Positions 33,011-41,024 of a stretch of 64,000 nt of DNA are shown here, piece after piece. This stretch comes from Streptomyces deccanensis (lineage in GTDB: Bacteria > Actinomycetota > Actinomycetes > Streptomycetales > Streptomycetaceae). Below the pieces are notes generated by a model. The model saw only the letters and a program-made list of their open reading frames with translations, ran no database searches and was not told the DNA's origin. The DNA is taken from contig NZ_CP092431.1 in the NCBI RefSeq assembly GCF_022385335.1, positions 3,720,001 through 3,784,000 of the forward strand. Reading direction: 5' to 3'. Both the position numbers and the translations under genes were made by a program. Within the stretch, counting starts at the first letter, position 1. Each line of letters begins with the position of its first letter.

Positions 33011-33985
33011 TCAGCGGGCGGCGCGGTGCAGCGCGTCGAGTACGGCGGGCAGGTCCAGGCCCAGCGCGGCCATGACCTCCTCGTGGTCGCCGCCCTGGGA
33101 GGGCCAGCTGCGGTCCGCGCTCACGGACGTGACCTGGCAGGCCGGCAGCAGCAGGGCGAGCGCCTCGGCGATTCCGCCCTGGCCCCGGTGCTCCTCCACG
33201 ACCACGAACCGGGAGTGGTGGCGGGCGAGTTCGGCGGCGGCCGCCGTCAGGTTGTCGTGGTCCAGATAGGTGAGGTGCGCGTGCGCGGTGCCGGGCGCGG
33301 CCCGCCGGGCGGCGAGGGCGAGGCGGGTGCCCTCCTCGCCCACCGAGACGAGGCAGACCGCGCCGGTGGCGTCGGCGGTGAACTCCCAGTTCACGAGCGG
33401 GAGTTCGGTGCCGCTCAACGGCAGGGACTCGTACCTCGCGTTGCGTCCCGTACGGATGTAGTGCGGACGTCCGGAGCGGACGGCCTCCCGTACGACCGCG
33501 CGCATCTCCGCGTCCCCGTACGGCGCCGCGATGGTCACGCCCGGCACGCTGCGCAGGATCGCCAGGTCCTCCAGGCAGTGGTGGGTGGTCCCGAACCAGG
33601 CACCCGAGACACCGGCGTACGGCGCCACGACCGTGACCCCGGCGGCGAGGTAGCCGAGGGTCAGCTTCAGGCTCTCCGCCGCGCGCAGGGCGGCGAACGG
33701 GGCGAAGGTGCTGATGAACGGCTTGTGACCGCCGGCCGCCAGCCCCGCCGCCATGTCGACCATCGCGCCCTCGGCGATCCCGAGGTTGAGGAAACGCTCC
33801 GGGTGGGCGGCCTGGAAGGGGTGTCCCTTGCCGCCCAGGTCCGCCTCCAGGCAGACGATCGTGTCGTCGGAGGCGGCGAGCCGGGTCAGCTCGTCCCGGT
33901 AGGCGTCGCGGCCGGAGAGGGTCACCGGTCGCTCGTCGGTGTCGGGCATCGGCCGCTCGGGCGCGGTGGTTGCCGTCGGGCTCAT
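33011..33985 (-). CDS. transketolase C-terminal subunit (pyrimidine-binding and C-terminal domains)
   Basis: 324 residues from ATG 33985, overlapping the stop of the N-terminal subunit by ATGA. Features of the transketolase Pyr domain: DDTIVCLEADLGGKG, RFLNLGIAEGAMVDMAAGLAAGG (Glu in GIAEG activates the ThDP aminopyrimidine), FISTFAPFAALRAAESLKL and GAWFGTTHHCLEDLAILRSVPG. The last ~110 residues are the transketolase C-terminal domain. Together with the adjacent gene it makes a split transketolase. In LysW-dependent secondary pathways a transketolase transfers a two-carbon ketol group to the carrier-bound glutamate semialdehyde. Confidence 0.85.
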   Translation of the reverse strand: MSPTATTAPERPMPDTDERPVTLSGRDAYRDELTRLAASDDTIVCLEADLGGKGHPFQAAHPERFLNLGIAEGAMVDMAAGLAAGGHKPFISTFAPFAALRAAESLKLTLGYLAAGVTVVAPYAGVSGAWFGTTHHCLEDLAILRSVPGVTIAAPYGDAEMRAVVREAVRSGRPHYIRTGRNARYESLPLSGTELPLVNWEFTADATGAVCLVSVGEEGTRLALAARRAAPGTAHAHLTYLDHDNLTAAAAELARHHSRFVVVEEHRGQGGIAEALALLLPACQVTSVSADRSWPSQGGDHEEVMAALGLDLPAVLDALHRAAR

Positions 33986-34803
33986 CGGATCGCTCGCTTC
34001 CACTTGGCGGCGCGCGCCTGGTCGATGGTCACGTAGTGGCAGGCGGCCTTGCCCTCGACGGCCCGTACGCCCTTGCCCTTGACGGTGTCGGCGACGACGG
34101 CGAGGGGGCGGCGGGCGGCCGTGCGGTCCTCGGCCAGCAGGGCGGTGAGGGCGCCCAGGTCGTGGCCGTCCACCTCGGTGACGTCGAACCCGAACGCGGC
34201 GAACCGCTCGGCGAGCCGGGGCAGCGGGGAGATGTCGGCGACCATGCCGTCGTTCTGGCCGCCGTTGCGGTCGACGACGAGGACGAAGTTGCCGAGCTGC
34301 TGTGCGGCGGCGACCTGGCAGGTCTCCCAGACCAGGCCCTCCTGCAGCTCGCCGTCCCCGGCGACCGCGATGCCGAGCCCGTGCCGCCCCCGCAGCCGCT
34401 GCGAGAGCGCCCAGCCGGCGGCGTACGGGACGCCGTGGCCGAGGCTGCCGGTGGGGAAGCGGACGCCGGGCACCTTGGGGCCGGGGTGGCCGGTGTAGGG
34501 GTGACCGGCGAGGCCGTACAGCGGGGCCGGGTTCTCCGGCAGGGCGCCGCTGACGTGCAGGGCCGCGTAGAGCCCGGCGGCCGCGTGGCCCTTGCTGAGC
34601 ACGACCTCGGTGCCGTCGCCGGCGGAGGCCCGGTGCAGGGCGGCGATCAGGATGTCGAGCACGGAGAGGCTGCCGCCGAGGTGACATCCACGCGAACTCG
34701 CCGCCATGTCGACCACCAGCCGCCGGGCCTCGACGGCCCGTGCGGCGAGGGTGGCCGTCACGTCGGCGCCGACCTGGAGGTCTTCGAGTACGGCCGTGCT
34801 CAT
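33982..34803 (-). CDS. transketolase N-terminal subunit (ThDP diphosphate-binding domain)
   Basis: 273 residues from ATG 34803, overlapping the upstream fusion gene by ATGA. The PP domain is clear: RRLVVDMAASSRGCHLGGSLSVLDILIAAL, then VVLSKGHAAAGLYAAL, TGSLGHGVPYAAGWALSQRL, and the ThDP/Mg motif GDGELQEGLVWETCQVAA...VVDRNGGQ. Length matches the N-terminal half of split transketolases seen in secondary metabolism. It acts with the product of 33011-33985 as an alpha2beta2 type enzyme. Confidence 0.85.
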   Translation of the reverse strand: MSTAVLEDLQVGADVTATLAARAVEARRLVVDMAASSRGCHLGGSLSVLDILIAALHRASAGDGTEVVLSKGHAAAGLYAALHVSGALPENPAPLYGLAGHPYTGHPGPKVPGVRFPTGSLGHGVPYAAGWALSQRLRGRHGLGIAVAGDGELQEGLVWETCQVAAAQQLGNFVLVVDRNGGQNDGMVADISPLPRLAERFAAFGFDVTEVDGHDLGALTALLAEDRTAARRPLAVVADTVKGKGVRAVEGKAACHYVTIDQARAAKWKRAIR

Positions 34804-36791
34804 CGTCGGCTCCCCTCGGGCAGGTCGGGCAGGGCGGGTGGGGCGGTGAGGGCGAACCACCGCTGGACGGCGTCGGCCAGCAGGCTGCGGGCGGTGCGGT
34901 ACTCCATGGGGTCGATGCGTTCCTCGTCGGTGTGGTCCAGGGAGGAGTCGCCGGGGCCGTACGCCACCATCGGGACGTCGTGCCAGGTGGTGGCCAGCGT
35001 GTTCATGTCGGACGTGCCCTTCTTCACCACGAAGCGGGGCCTGATCCCGGCCTGCGCGAAGGCCCGGGTGAAGACCTTCACCAGCGCGCCGGCGCGGCCT
35101 CCGGCGTGCCCCGGCGTGGCCCGCAGCACCTCGACGCGCACGTCGTCAGTGACATGACCGAGCGCGGCAGCCGTGAGCGCCGCCACGTCCACCTTGGGCG
35201 GCACCCGGAAGTTGAGGATCCCGACGGCGGTGGAGCGCTCGCGCCCGTTCTCCACGCGGACGTCGATGACCGCGCTGAGCGCGTCCGGCGCCTCGGCCAG
35301 CACCGACGCCCGGATGCGGCCGAGGACGTCGATCAGGTGGTCCGGCGCGGACACGGCGTCCATCCCGGCGGAGTGGCCGCTGGCCACGGACGCCGTGATC
35401 CGGAGCTTGAACAGCCCGAAGTAGCCGAGGGTCAGGGTCCCCGAGCCGCTGGGCTCGCCGATGACGACGGCGTCGGCCGGGTAGCGGTCACGGACGTGGA
35501 AGGCGCCCTTGGAGGAGGAGATCTCCTCCTCGACCGCGCCGACCACCCGCAGTTGCGCGTCCTCGGGGATGTCCGCGTGGGCGAGCACCTCCAGGAAGTT
35601 CGCCAGGCTGCCCTTGGCGTCGACACTGCCCCGCGCCCACAGTTCGCCGTCACGCCACTCGGCCGGCCAGTGGTGCGGGACCGTGTCGAGGTGGCCGAGG
35701 AGCAGCAGCCGCCGGGGGCCGTCGCCGCGCGTGGCGACCAGGTTGCCGACCTCGTCGACATGGGCGTCGATACCGCGCTCCCGGCACCACTCGGCCAGGT
35801 AGGCGGCGAGTTCGGCCTCGTCCCGCGACACCGACGGCACACAGGCGACCCGGGTGAGGAGCCCGAGGTCGGCCGCCGGTTCCTTCGTACGCCAGAAGCG
35901 GGTCCAGCCGGACGGCACGGCCATCGTGTGCGGGCCGGTGATGGCGATGTCGGCGCCGCTGTCGCGCATGGCGATCTCGGCGGCCCGCACCTTCTGCCGC
36001 ATCCTGCCGCCCGCGTACTTCGCGCCCTCGCCCGGATAGGCGTCGAACAGCGTGGAGTCGGGGACGTCCGGGTCGGTCAGCAGTCCGGCGGTGCCGGTGA
36101 CCAGCCGCAGATGGTCGGCGCCGAGCGCGCCGGTCAGCACGGCGGCGAGGACGTCGGCGTCCACGTTCAGCGGGGCGCCGCCCGCCGGGTCGGCCACCGG
36201 CGGCGACAGACAGACGACGTCGTACGCCTCCAGCAGCGCGGTCAGTCCGTCGACGTCGACGTCCGTCGGCACACCCGCCCGGTGGTCGCGCACGACCAGG
36301 GTGCGGCCCTCGCCGGAGACCGCCTTCAGCGGCCGGTTGGCCCTGCCGCTCACCAGCCCGCCGCGCGCGGCGACGGAGGTGAACACCGTGAGCCCGAGCG
36401 CGCGCAGCTCCCGCTCCACGGCGGGCAGCGTCACCCGCTCGTAGGCGTCGACCAGGTGCGTCATCTCCTCCGGCGGGCAGTACCGCACCAGGTCGCCGTT
36501 GGTCAGCCGCAGGTGGGGCATCGGCCGGTCGATCGCCGCGTAGTGCCGTTCGATCCCGGTGGCCCCACCGGCCACGAGCAGCACCCGGGCGCCCCGGGCC
36601 ACCAGGTCGGCGAGCTCCTTGTGGAGGGTGCCGCGATCGAGCGTGGCGCTGCCGGCCTTGACGACGTAGAGGGGCCGGGTGGACGGGAGGGCGGGGGCGG
36701 CCGGGGACGCGGCCCGCGTGTCGGGGGCGGTGGCCGGGGCCGGGGCGGTTCGTGCTGTCGTCGTCACCGGGCGTTCCAGCTGGGTCGTCAT
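34800..36791 (-). CDS. LysZ-LysK fusion: carrier-linked acyl kinase plus M20 carrier-releasing hydrolase
   Basis: 663 residues in one uninterrupted frame from ATG 36791. After a ~38-residue Ala/Pro-rich lead, residues 40-300 are an amino-acid kinase of the ArgB/LysZ type (YVVKAGSATLDRG, LLVAGGATGIERHY, TNGDLVRYCPPEEMTHLVDAY, RANRPLKAVSG, PLNVDADVLAAVLTGALGADHLRLVTG, GGRMRQKVRAAEIA). Residues ~308-660 are an M20 metallohydrolase of the LysK type (LLLLGHLDTVPHHW with H367, GSVDAKGS with D391, VEEEISSSKG with Glu421-423, VIGEPSGSGTLTLGYFG, HTDEERIDP). One protein would thus activate the LysW-bound acid and finally release the product. In Thermus-type lysine synthesis these are separate proteins. 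Confidence 0.85.
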   Translation of the reverse strand: MTTQLERPVTTTARTAPAPATAPDTRAASPAAPALPSTRPLYVVKAGSATLDRGTLHKELADLVARGARVLLVAGGATGIERHYAAIDRPMPHLRLTNGDLVRYCPPEEMTHLVDAYERVTLPAVERELRALGLTVFTSVAARGGLVSGRANRPLKAVSGEGRTLVVRDHRAGVPTDVDVDGLTALLEAYDVVCLSPPVADPAGGAPLNVDADVLAAVLTGALGADHLRLVTGTAGLLTDPDVPDSTLFDAYPGEGAKYAGGRMRQKVRAAEIAMRDSGADIAITGPHTMAVPSGWTRFWRTKEPAADLGLLTRVACVPSVSRDEAELAAYLAEWCRERGIDAHVDEVGNLVATRGDGPRRLLLLGHLDTVPHHWPAEWRDGELWARGSVDAKGSLANFLEVLAHADIPEDAQLRVVGAVEEEISSSKGAFHVRDRYPADAVVIGEPSGSGTLTLGYFGLFKLRITASVASGHSAGMDAVSAPDHLIDVLGRIRASVLAEAPDALSAVIDVRVENGRERSTAVGILNFRVPPKVDVAALTAAALGHVTDDVRVEVLRATPGHAGGRAGALVKVFTRAFAQAGIRPRFVVKKGTSDMNTLATTWHDVPMVAYGPGDSSLDHTDEERIDPMEYRTARSLLADAVQRWFALTAPPALPDLPEGSRR

Positions 36792-37861
36792 GGGGACACC
36801 GCCGTGGTCGGCAGGCCGGAGGTCTCGTCGAAGCCGTGGATCAGGTTCATCGCCTGGACGGCCTGGCCCGCCGCGCCCTTGATCAGGTTGTCCAGGGCGG
36901 CGACGGCGACGACCTGGCTGCCCTGGACGGCGATGGCGACCTCGGCGACGTTGGAACCGACGACCGCCTTCAGCATCGGGAAGTCCTGCGGGGCCTTCGG
37001 CGCGGGGCGGACCCGGACGAACGGCTTGCCGACGTACGCCTTGGCGTAGGCCCGTTTGACGTCCAACGAGGTGACGCCGTCGCGGAGTTCGGCGTACGCG
37101 GTGACGAGGATGCCCCGGGCCACGTCCAGGCTGTGCGTGGAGAACCGCAGGTCCACGGCCGCGCCGGTGAAGTCGGCGATGGCCTGCCGGACCTCGGGGG
37201 CGTGCCGGTGCCCGTACAGCTTGTGGACCCGGAAGTTCCCGCTGCGCTCGGCGGGCGGCTCGCTGCCGCCCCGGCCGCCGCCGGTCGAGCCGGTCTTGGC
37301 GTCGACGACGACCCGGTCGGTGGCGAGCGGCTCGGCGCCGGCGAACAGGGGGTACAGGGCGTAGATCGTGGTGACGGCCATGCAGCCGGGCAGGTTCACG
37401 AACCGCCCCTCCGGCACGTCGCCGCTCAACTCCGGTACGTAGTAGGCGAAGTCCTCCAGCGGCGGGTGCTCGGCCGTCTTCGGATAGTGCGCCCGCACCT
37501 CGTCCTCGGTCCGCAGCCGGAAGTCGCCGCCGAGGTTCAGCACCCGCTTGGCGTGCGCCGCGATCAGCGGCAGCCGCTCGGGCAGCGCCCCGGTGGGCAG
37601 ACAGCCGAAGGCGATGTCGACGGGGTCGGTGTCCGCCAGTTCGGCCAGCGGCCGGAACCTCAGCCCGCCCGCCTTCGGGTGGTTGCGCAGCCACGGGTGC
37701 ACGCTGCCGATGGCGGCACCGGCGGCCCGCTCGGCGGACAGGAAGGCCAGTTCGACGTGCGGGTGTTCGAGGAGGAGTCGGATGACCTCTCCCCCGGTGT
37801 ATCCGCTGGCGCCGATGACGGCGACGCGGATCTTCTGGTTCGGGTTCCCGATGTCAGCCAA
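36788..37861 (-). CDS. lysY: LysY/ArgC-type N-acyl-gamma-glutamyl-phosphate reductase
   Basis: 357 residues. The start appears to be TTG 37861, overlapping the aminotransferase stop by eight bases; no in-frame ATG or GTG lies before the Rossmann motif. VAVIGASGYTGGEVIRLLLEHPHVEL binds NADPH. The catalytic Cys160 lies in NLPGCMAVTTIYAL, where the GCMA form is that of LysY rather than the GCYPT of most ArgC. HRHAPEVRQ supplies His. It reduces the LysW-linked acyl phosphate to the semialdehyde. Its stop overlaps the downstream fusion gene by ATGA. Confidence 0.85.
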   Translation of the reverse strand: MADIGNPNQKIRVAVIGASGYTGGEVIRLLLEHPHVELAFLSAERAAGAAIGSVHPWLRNHPKAGGLRFRPLAELADTDPVDIAFGCLPTGALPERLPLIAAHAKRVLNLGGDFRLRTEDEVRAHYPKTAEHPPLEDFAYYVPELSGDVPEGRFVNLPGCMAVTTIYALYPLFAGAEPLATDRVVVDAKTGSTGGGRGGSEPPAERSGNFRVHKLYGHRHAPEVRQAIADFTGAAVDLRFSTHSLDVARGILVTAYAELRDGVTSLDVKRAYAKAYVGKPFVRVRPAPKAPQDFPMLKAVVGSNVAEVAIAVQGSQVVAVAALDNLIKGAAGQAVQAMNLIHGFDETSGLPTTAVSP

Positions 37862-39173
37862 GGCGGGCCGCCTTCTCGTACGGCCGCACGTAGTCGCGCT
37901 CCTGGACCAGCTTGCGGATGGCGTCGGGGCGGCGGGCGACCTTGCGGAAGGCGTCGGCGTAGCGCAGGATCCGCTCGTACTCGACCGGGGAGCGCAGCTC
38001 GCGGCAGAGGACGAGGGTGGAGTCGAGCATGCCGAGGGTGACGGGGAAGTCCTCCGGCCGGTGGTCGCGTACGGCGCCGGGGTTGAGGCTGAAGGGGTAG
38101 CCGTTGCCGAACCCGTCCCGGTGCTGGAAGGGCAGGTGGCACGGGATGGGCGTGTTCTGCCACTCCCGGGCCGGCACGCCCTCGGCGACCAGCAGCTCGT
38201 GCACGGCCTCCTTGACGGCGTGCACCGGCAGGTCGGCGAGGCCGACGGCCTCCGGGTGCAGCGTGATCCGGTACATGTTGTACGCGTGGACGTGCCCGTC
38301 CGGCACGTGCGGCGGCGTGAACAGCCCGGTCTCGCGCAGGGCGTCCCCGAGCAGCGCGGCGTTGCGGGCGCGGATCTCGTCGTAGTACGGCAGCCGCTTG
38401 AGCTGGCTGTTGCCGAAGGCGGCGGCGACCCAGGACATGCCGTAGTCGATGCCGTGCTCGGCGAGATAGGAGACGGCCCGCTCGTACGCCTCCTCGGTCG
38501 CGAAGAAGGCGATACCGCCCTCCCCGCCCAGCGGGAAGTTCTTGTCGGCCATCAGGCTCTGCCCGGCCGCGTCCCCGAACGATCCCGCGACCCGGTCGCC
38601 GATCTTCGCGGAGTGGGCGTGGGAGGCGTCCTCGACGAGGGCGATGCCGTGCCGGTCGGCGAGGGCACGCAGCGCGGGCACGTCGGCGGGCAGCCCGTGG
38701 ACGTGCACGGGCATCAGGGCCCGGGTCCGCTCGGTGATCGCGGCAGCGGCGGCGGCCGGGTCCATGCAGTAGGTGACCGGGTCGATGTCGACGAACACGG
38801 GGACGGCGTGGGCCGCGACGACCGCCTGCGCGGTGGCGATGAAGGTGAACGCCGGCACGATCACCTCGTCACCGGGCCGCACCCCCGCGCCGACGAGCGC
38901 CATGTGCAGGCTGGAGGTGCCGCTGGCGGTGGGCAGCGCGAACCCGGCGCCCACGTACGCCCGGTAGGCCTCGGCGAAGTCGGCGACGACCTTCTCGGGC
39001 GCCTGCCGCTGCGCGAGCATCAGGTTGAACACGTCCTCCTTGGTGATGACCGGGAAGAGCGTGCGGCGGAGCGCCTTGGGGATGATCTCGGCGCCGCCGA
39101 GGGCGGCGAGTTCGTCGTCGAGTTCCGCCGGGTTCGGCAGCGGCAGCGGAGAGTTGGGAAAATCGGTGATCAT
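37854..39173 (-). CDS. DegT/DnrJ/EryC1/StrS-type PLP aminotransferase
   Basis: 439 residues from ATG 39173, overlapping the preceding stop by ATGA. Full fold: TASGTSSLHMALVGAGVRPGDEVIVPAFTFIATAQAVVAAHAVPVFVDID, LVEDASHAHSAKIG (Asp that pairs with PLP N1) and the Schiff-base Lys211 in QSLMADKNFPLGGEGG. An N-terminal extension of ~60 residues (FPNSPLPLPNPAELDDELAALGG...) exceeds the common length. In LysW-based pathways an aminotransferase aminates the ketone made by transketolase; this gene fits that step, or amination of the semialdehyde. Confidence 0.85.
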   Translation of the reverse strand: MITDFPNSPLPLPNPAELDDELAALGGAEIIPKALRRTLFPVITKEDVFNLMLAQRQAPEKVVADFAEAYRAYVGAGFALPTASGTSSLHMALVGAGVRPGDEVIVPAFTFIATAQAVVAAHAVPVFVDIDPVTYCMDPAAAAAAITERTRALMPVHVHGLPADVPALRALADRHGIALVEDASHAHSAKIGDRVAGSFGDAAGQSLMADKNFPLGGEGGIAFFATEEAYERAVSYLAEHGIDYGMSWVAAAFGNSQLKRLPYYDEIRARNAALLGDALRETGLFTPPHVPDGHVHAYNMYRITLHPEAVGLADLPVHAVKEAVHELLVAEGVPAREWQNTPIPCHLPFQHRDGFGNGYPFSLNPGAVRDHRPEDFPVTLGMLDSTLVLCRELRSPVEYERILRYADAFRKVARRPDAIRKLVQERDYVRPYEKAARLG

Positions 39174-39826
39174 GACTGGTTCGCTCCGGAGGTCGCGACG
39201 GGGCGGGTCTGGGCGCTCTGGGTCTGGGCCGCCTGGGTCAGGGCCATCCGCACACAGGCGGCGACCAGGGGACTGAGCCGGTAGTTGAACTGCACGCCGG
39301 GGACGAGGTCGGCGTCCGCCTCCTCCTGCGTCCACATCGTGCGCAGGTCGTAGGCGCCGAAGATCTTCAGCCGCTCGGCTCGGGCCCAGAGCTTCGGGTC
39401 GTCGGTGAGCACGGCGGCGGCCGGGCCGAAGCCGAGGCCGGTCAGGTCGACGACCAGGGCCGGCGCGGTGGCCCCCGCGGCCAGCTCGCCGAGCCGGTGG
39501 GCGTTGGACGGGTCCAGCGCGAGGTGGTCGTAGGCGGCGGGCTCGTCGTACGACGTCACGCGTACGCCCAGCCAGGCCAGGAACGCGGCGGTCTCCGCGT
39601 CGGGCTCCGCCAGGGCGACGCTGTCCCCGTGGCCGATCCCCTGACCGGCCAACGCGGCGTGTATCGCCCCGGTCCGGCTGTTGAGCAGCACGGCTTTGCT
39701 CCGCCGCGTCTTCTTCGTCAACAGCCGTTCCAGACCGGGCAGTTCCCGGTCACTCTTCTCGATGCTCATCACCACGCCCGAGGTCAGAACCCGGGTGAGC
39801 ACGGTGGCGGTGTCGAACAGTTCCAT
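39170..39826 (-). CDS. degenerate DegT-like half protein lacking the PLP site
   Basis: 218 residues from ATG 39826. Parts align with the DegT fold: LLNSRTGAIHAALAGQGIGHGDSVALAEPD corresponds to the phosphate-cup and first strand region. APALVVDLTGLG follows, and FNYRLSPLVAACVRMALTQA matches the GxNYRMSxLQAA element. The ~50 residues between these, which hold the conserved Asp and the PLP Lys, are missing, as is the C-terminal domain. It is therefore not an active aminotransferase. Being fused by overlap to a complete paralogue, it may form a heterodimer or bind the LysW carrier. A Gln/Thr/Ser-rich tail closes it. Confidence 0.65.
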   Translation of the reverse strand: MELFDTATVLTRVLTSGVVMSIEKSDRELPGLERLLTKKTRRSKAVLLNSRTGAIHAALAGQGIGHGDSVALAEPDAETAAFLAWLGVRVTSYDEPAAYDHLALDPSNAHRLGELAAGATAPALVVDLTGLGFGPAAAVLTDDPKLWARAERLKIFGAYDLRTMWTQEEADADLVPGVQFNYRLSPLVAACVRMALTQAAQTQSAQTRPVATSGANQS

Positions 39827-39852
39827 AGGGTGTGGCCTCTCTGATTGGTTGC

Positions 39853-40020
39853 GTGGGGGGTGCGGGTCCGTTGGCGGGCGCCGGTCCGGTGGGGCTTCTC
39901 GCGCAGTTCCCCGCGCCCCTAAAAGACCAGGCCCTACGGGCCTGAAAAGCACGGGGCGCAGCCCCTGCTTTTCAGGGGCGCGGGGAACTGCGCGAGCAAC
40001 CCCCACCGAACCCGCGGCCG
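39853..40020. repeat. large inverted-repeat element, copy C, inside the LysW operon
   Basis: About 168 bp. Arms include GCGCAGTTCCCCGCGCCCCT (39901-39920) and its complement (39974-39993), with the inner core CAGGCCCTACGGGCCTG and AAAAGCACGGGGCGCAGCCCCTGCTTTT. It sits between lysX and the degenerate DegT-like gene, so transcription from lysW into the rest of the operon must pass through it. Confidence 0.85.
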
Positions 40021-40059
40021 ACCACCGACCGCGGGGTCGAAGGGGCGGCAGCCCCTGGA

Positions 40060-40104
40060 TGGGGGCACCTCCCGCTCGAGCGCAGTCGAGAGTGGGGGAG
40101 GGAC
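40060..40104. repeat. second Streptomyces-type short interspersed hairpin
   Basis: [45 protein letters not shown] sequence (in part CCTCCCGCTCGAGCGC at 40068-40083 and AGTCGAGAGTGGGGGAGG at 40084-40101). It is a partly self-complementary block of a kind I remember as abundant in Streptomyces intergenic DNA. It is preceded by a GGGGCGGCAGCCCC hairpin. No gene in 39827-40136. Confidence 0.6.
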
Positions 40105-40136
40105 GGGTAGGGGCGGCGGGGGCGAGAAAAAACGCC

Positions 40137-41024
40137 CTAGACGACGACGGCCGCACCGGCAGGCGCAGCCACCCGCTCAGCCACGAACGCCGCGTACAAC
40201 CCCGCCACATCCACCCCATGCTCCACGGACGACTTGGCGAACTCCGGATTCGCGTTGACCTCGAGAACCAGCAGCTCCCCAGCCCTCCGGTCCTCCACCA
40301 GATCCACCCCGTAGAACCCGGGCCCCAGCACATCCACTACCCGCCGGCACAACTCCCCGATCTCGGCGGTCACCTCGACCCGCTGAACCCGCGCCCCCAG
40401 ATGCGTGTTCGTCCGCCAGTCCTCCGACACCCGCTGGATCGCCACCACGGGCGTCCGCCCCACCACCACGACCCGCAGATCGTGGCCGGGCTTGTCGACG
40501 TACTCCTGGACGACGACGGGAAACAGCTTCCCGCCCGCGTCCGCGGACTCCCGCCCGCCGGCCCACGCCTCGACGCACCCGGCGTCGGCCATCCGCGTGA
40601 CACCCCGCCCCCACGAGCCGCTCACCGGCTTCACGACGGCCGGCATCCCCAACTCGGCGACAGCAGAACGTACTTGGTCGTAACTGAAGGCGTGCCGGGT
40701 GACCGGATGCGGAATGCCGTGGCGGGCGAACAGCAGCGACTGCAGCCCCTTGTCGTTGCAGGCCTCGATGACGGAGGACCGGTTGAGGGTGGTCACCCCG
40801 GCGTACTCCAGCCGCCGGGAGACGCCGATGGCGTCCCGGTGGGACAGGTTGCGGATCACGGCGAGAGCGGGCGGGCCGCCGGTGCGGCCCGCCACGACCT
40901 CCGCCAGATCCTCCGTCAGCAACGGCCGAGCCGTCAGCCCCTCGGCCCGCAGCGCCGCGAGGAGCAGTTTCTCCTCGGGCCGCAGCATCGTCACCGAGAG
41001 CAGGACCTGATCGGCGGTCGTCAC
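40137..41024 (-). CDS. lysX: LysX-type ATP-grasp ligase loading glutamate onto LysW
   Basis: 295 residues from GTG 41024, overlapping the lysW stop as GTGA. RimK/LysX ATP-grasp fold: VLLSVTMLRPEEKLLLAAL at the start, VSRRLEYAGVTTLNRSSVIEACNDKGLQSLLFARHGIPHP, then ATP-binding VVKPVSGSWGRGV (Lys132), VVQEYVDKPGHDLRVVVVG, and Mg-binding LLVLEVNANPEFAKSSVEHGVDVAG (Glu and the NAN motif of LysX). It forms an isopeptide-type bond between the C-terminal Glu of LysW and the amino group of glutamate or a relative such as aminoadipate. It is the committing step of the cluster. Confidence 0.88.
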   Translation of the reverse strand: MTTADQVLLSVTMLRPEEKLLLAALRAEGLTARPLLTEDLAEVVAGRTGGPPALAVIRNLSHRDAIGVSRRLEYAGVTTLNRSSVIEACNDKGLQSLLFARHGIPHPVTRHAFSYDQVRSAVAELGMPAVVKPVSGSWGRGVTRMADAGCVEAWAGGRESADAGGKLFPVVVQEYVDKPGHDLRVVVVGRTPVVAIQRVSEDWRTNTHLGARVQRVEVTAEIGELCRRVVDVLGPGFYGVDLVEDRRAGELLVLEVNANPEFAKSSVEHGVDVAGLYAAFVAERVAAPAGAAVVV

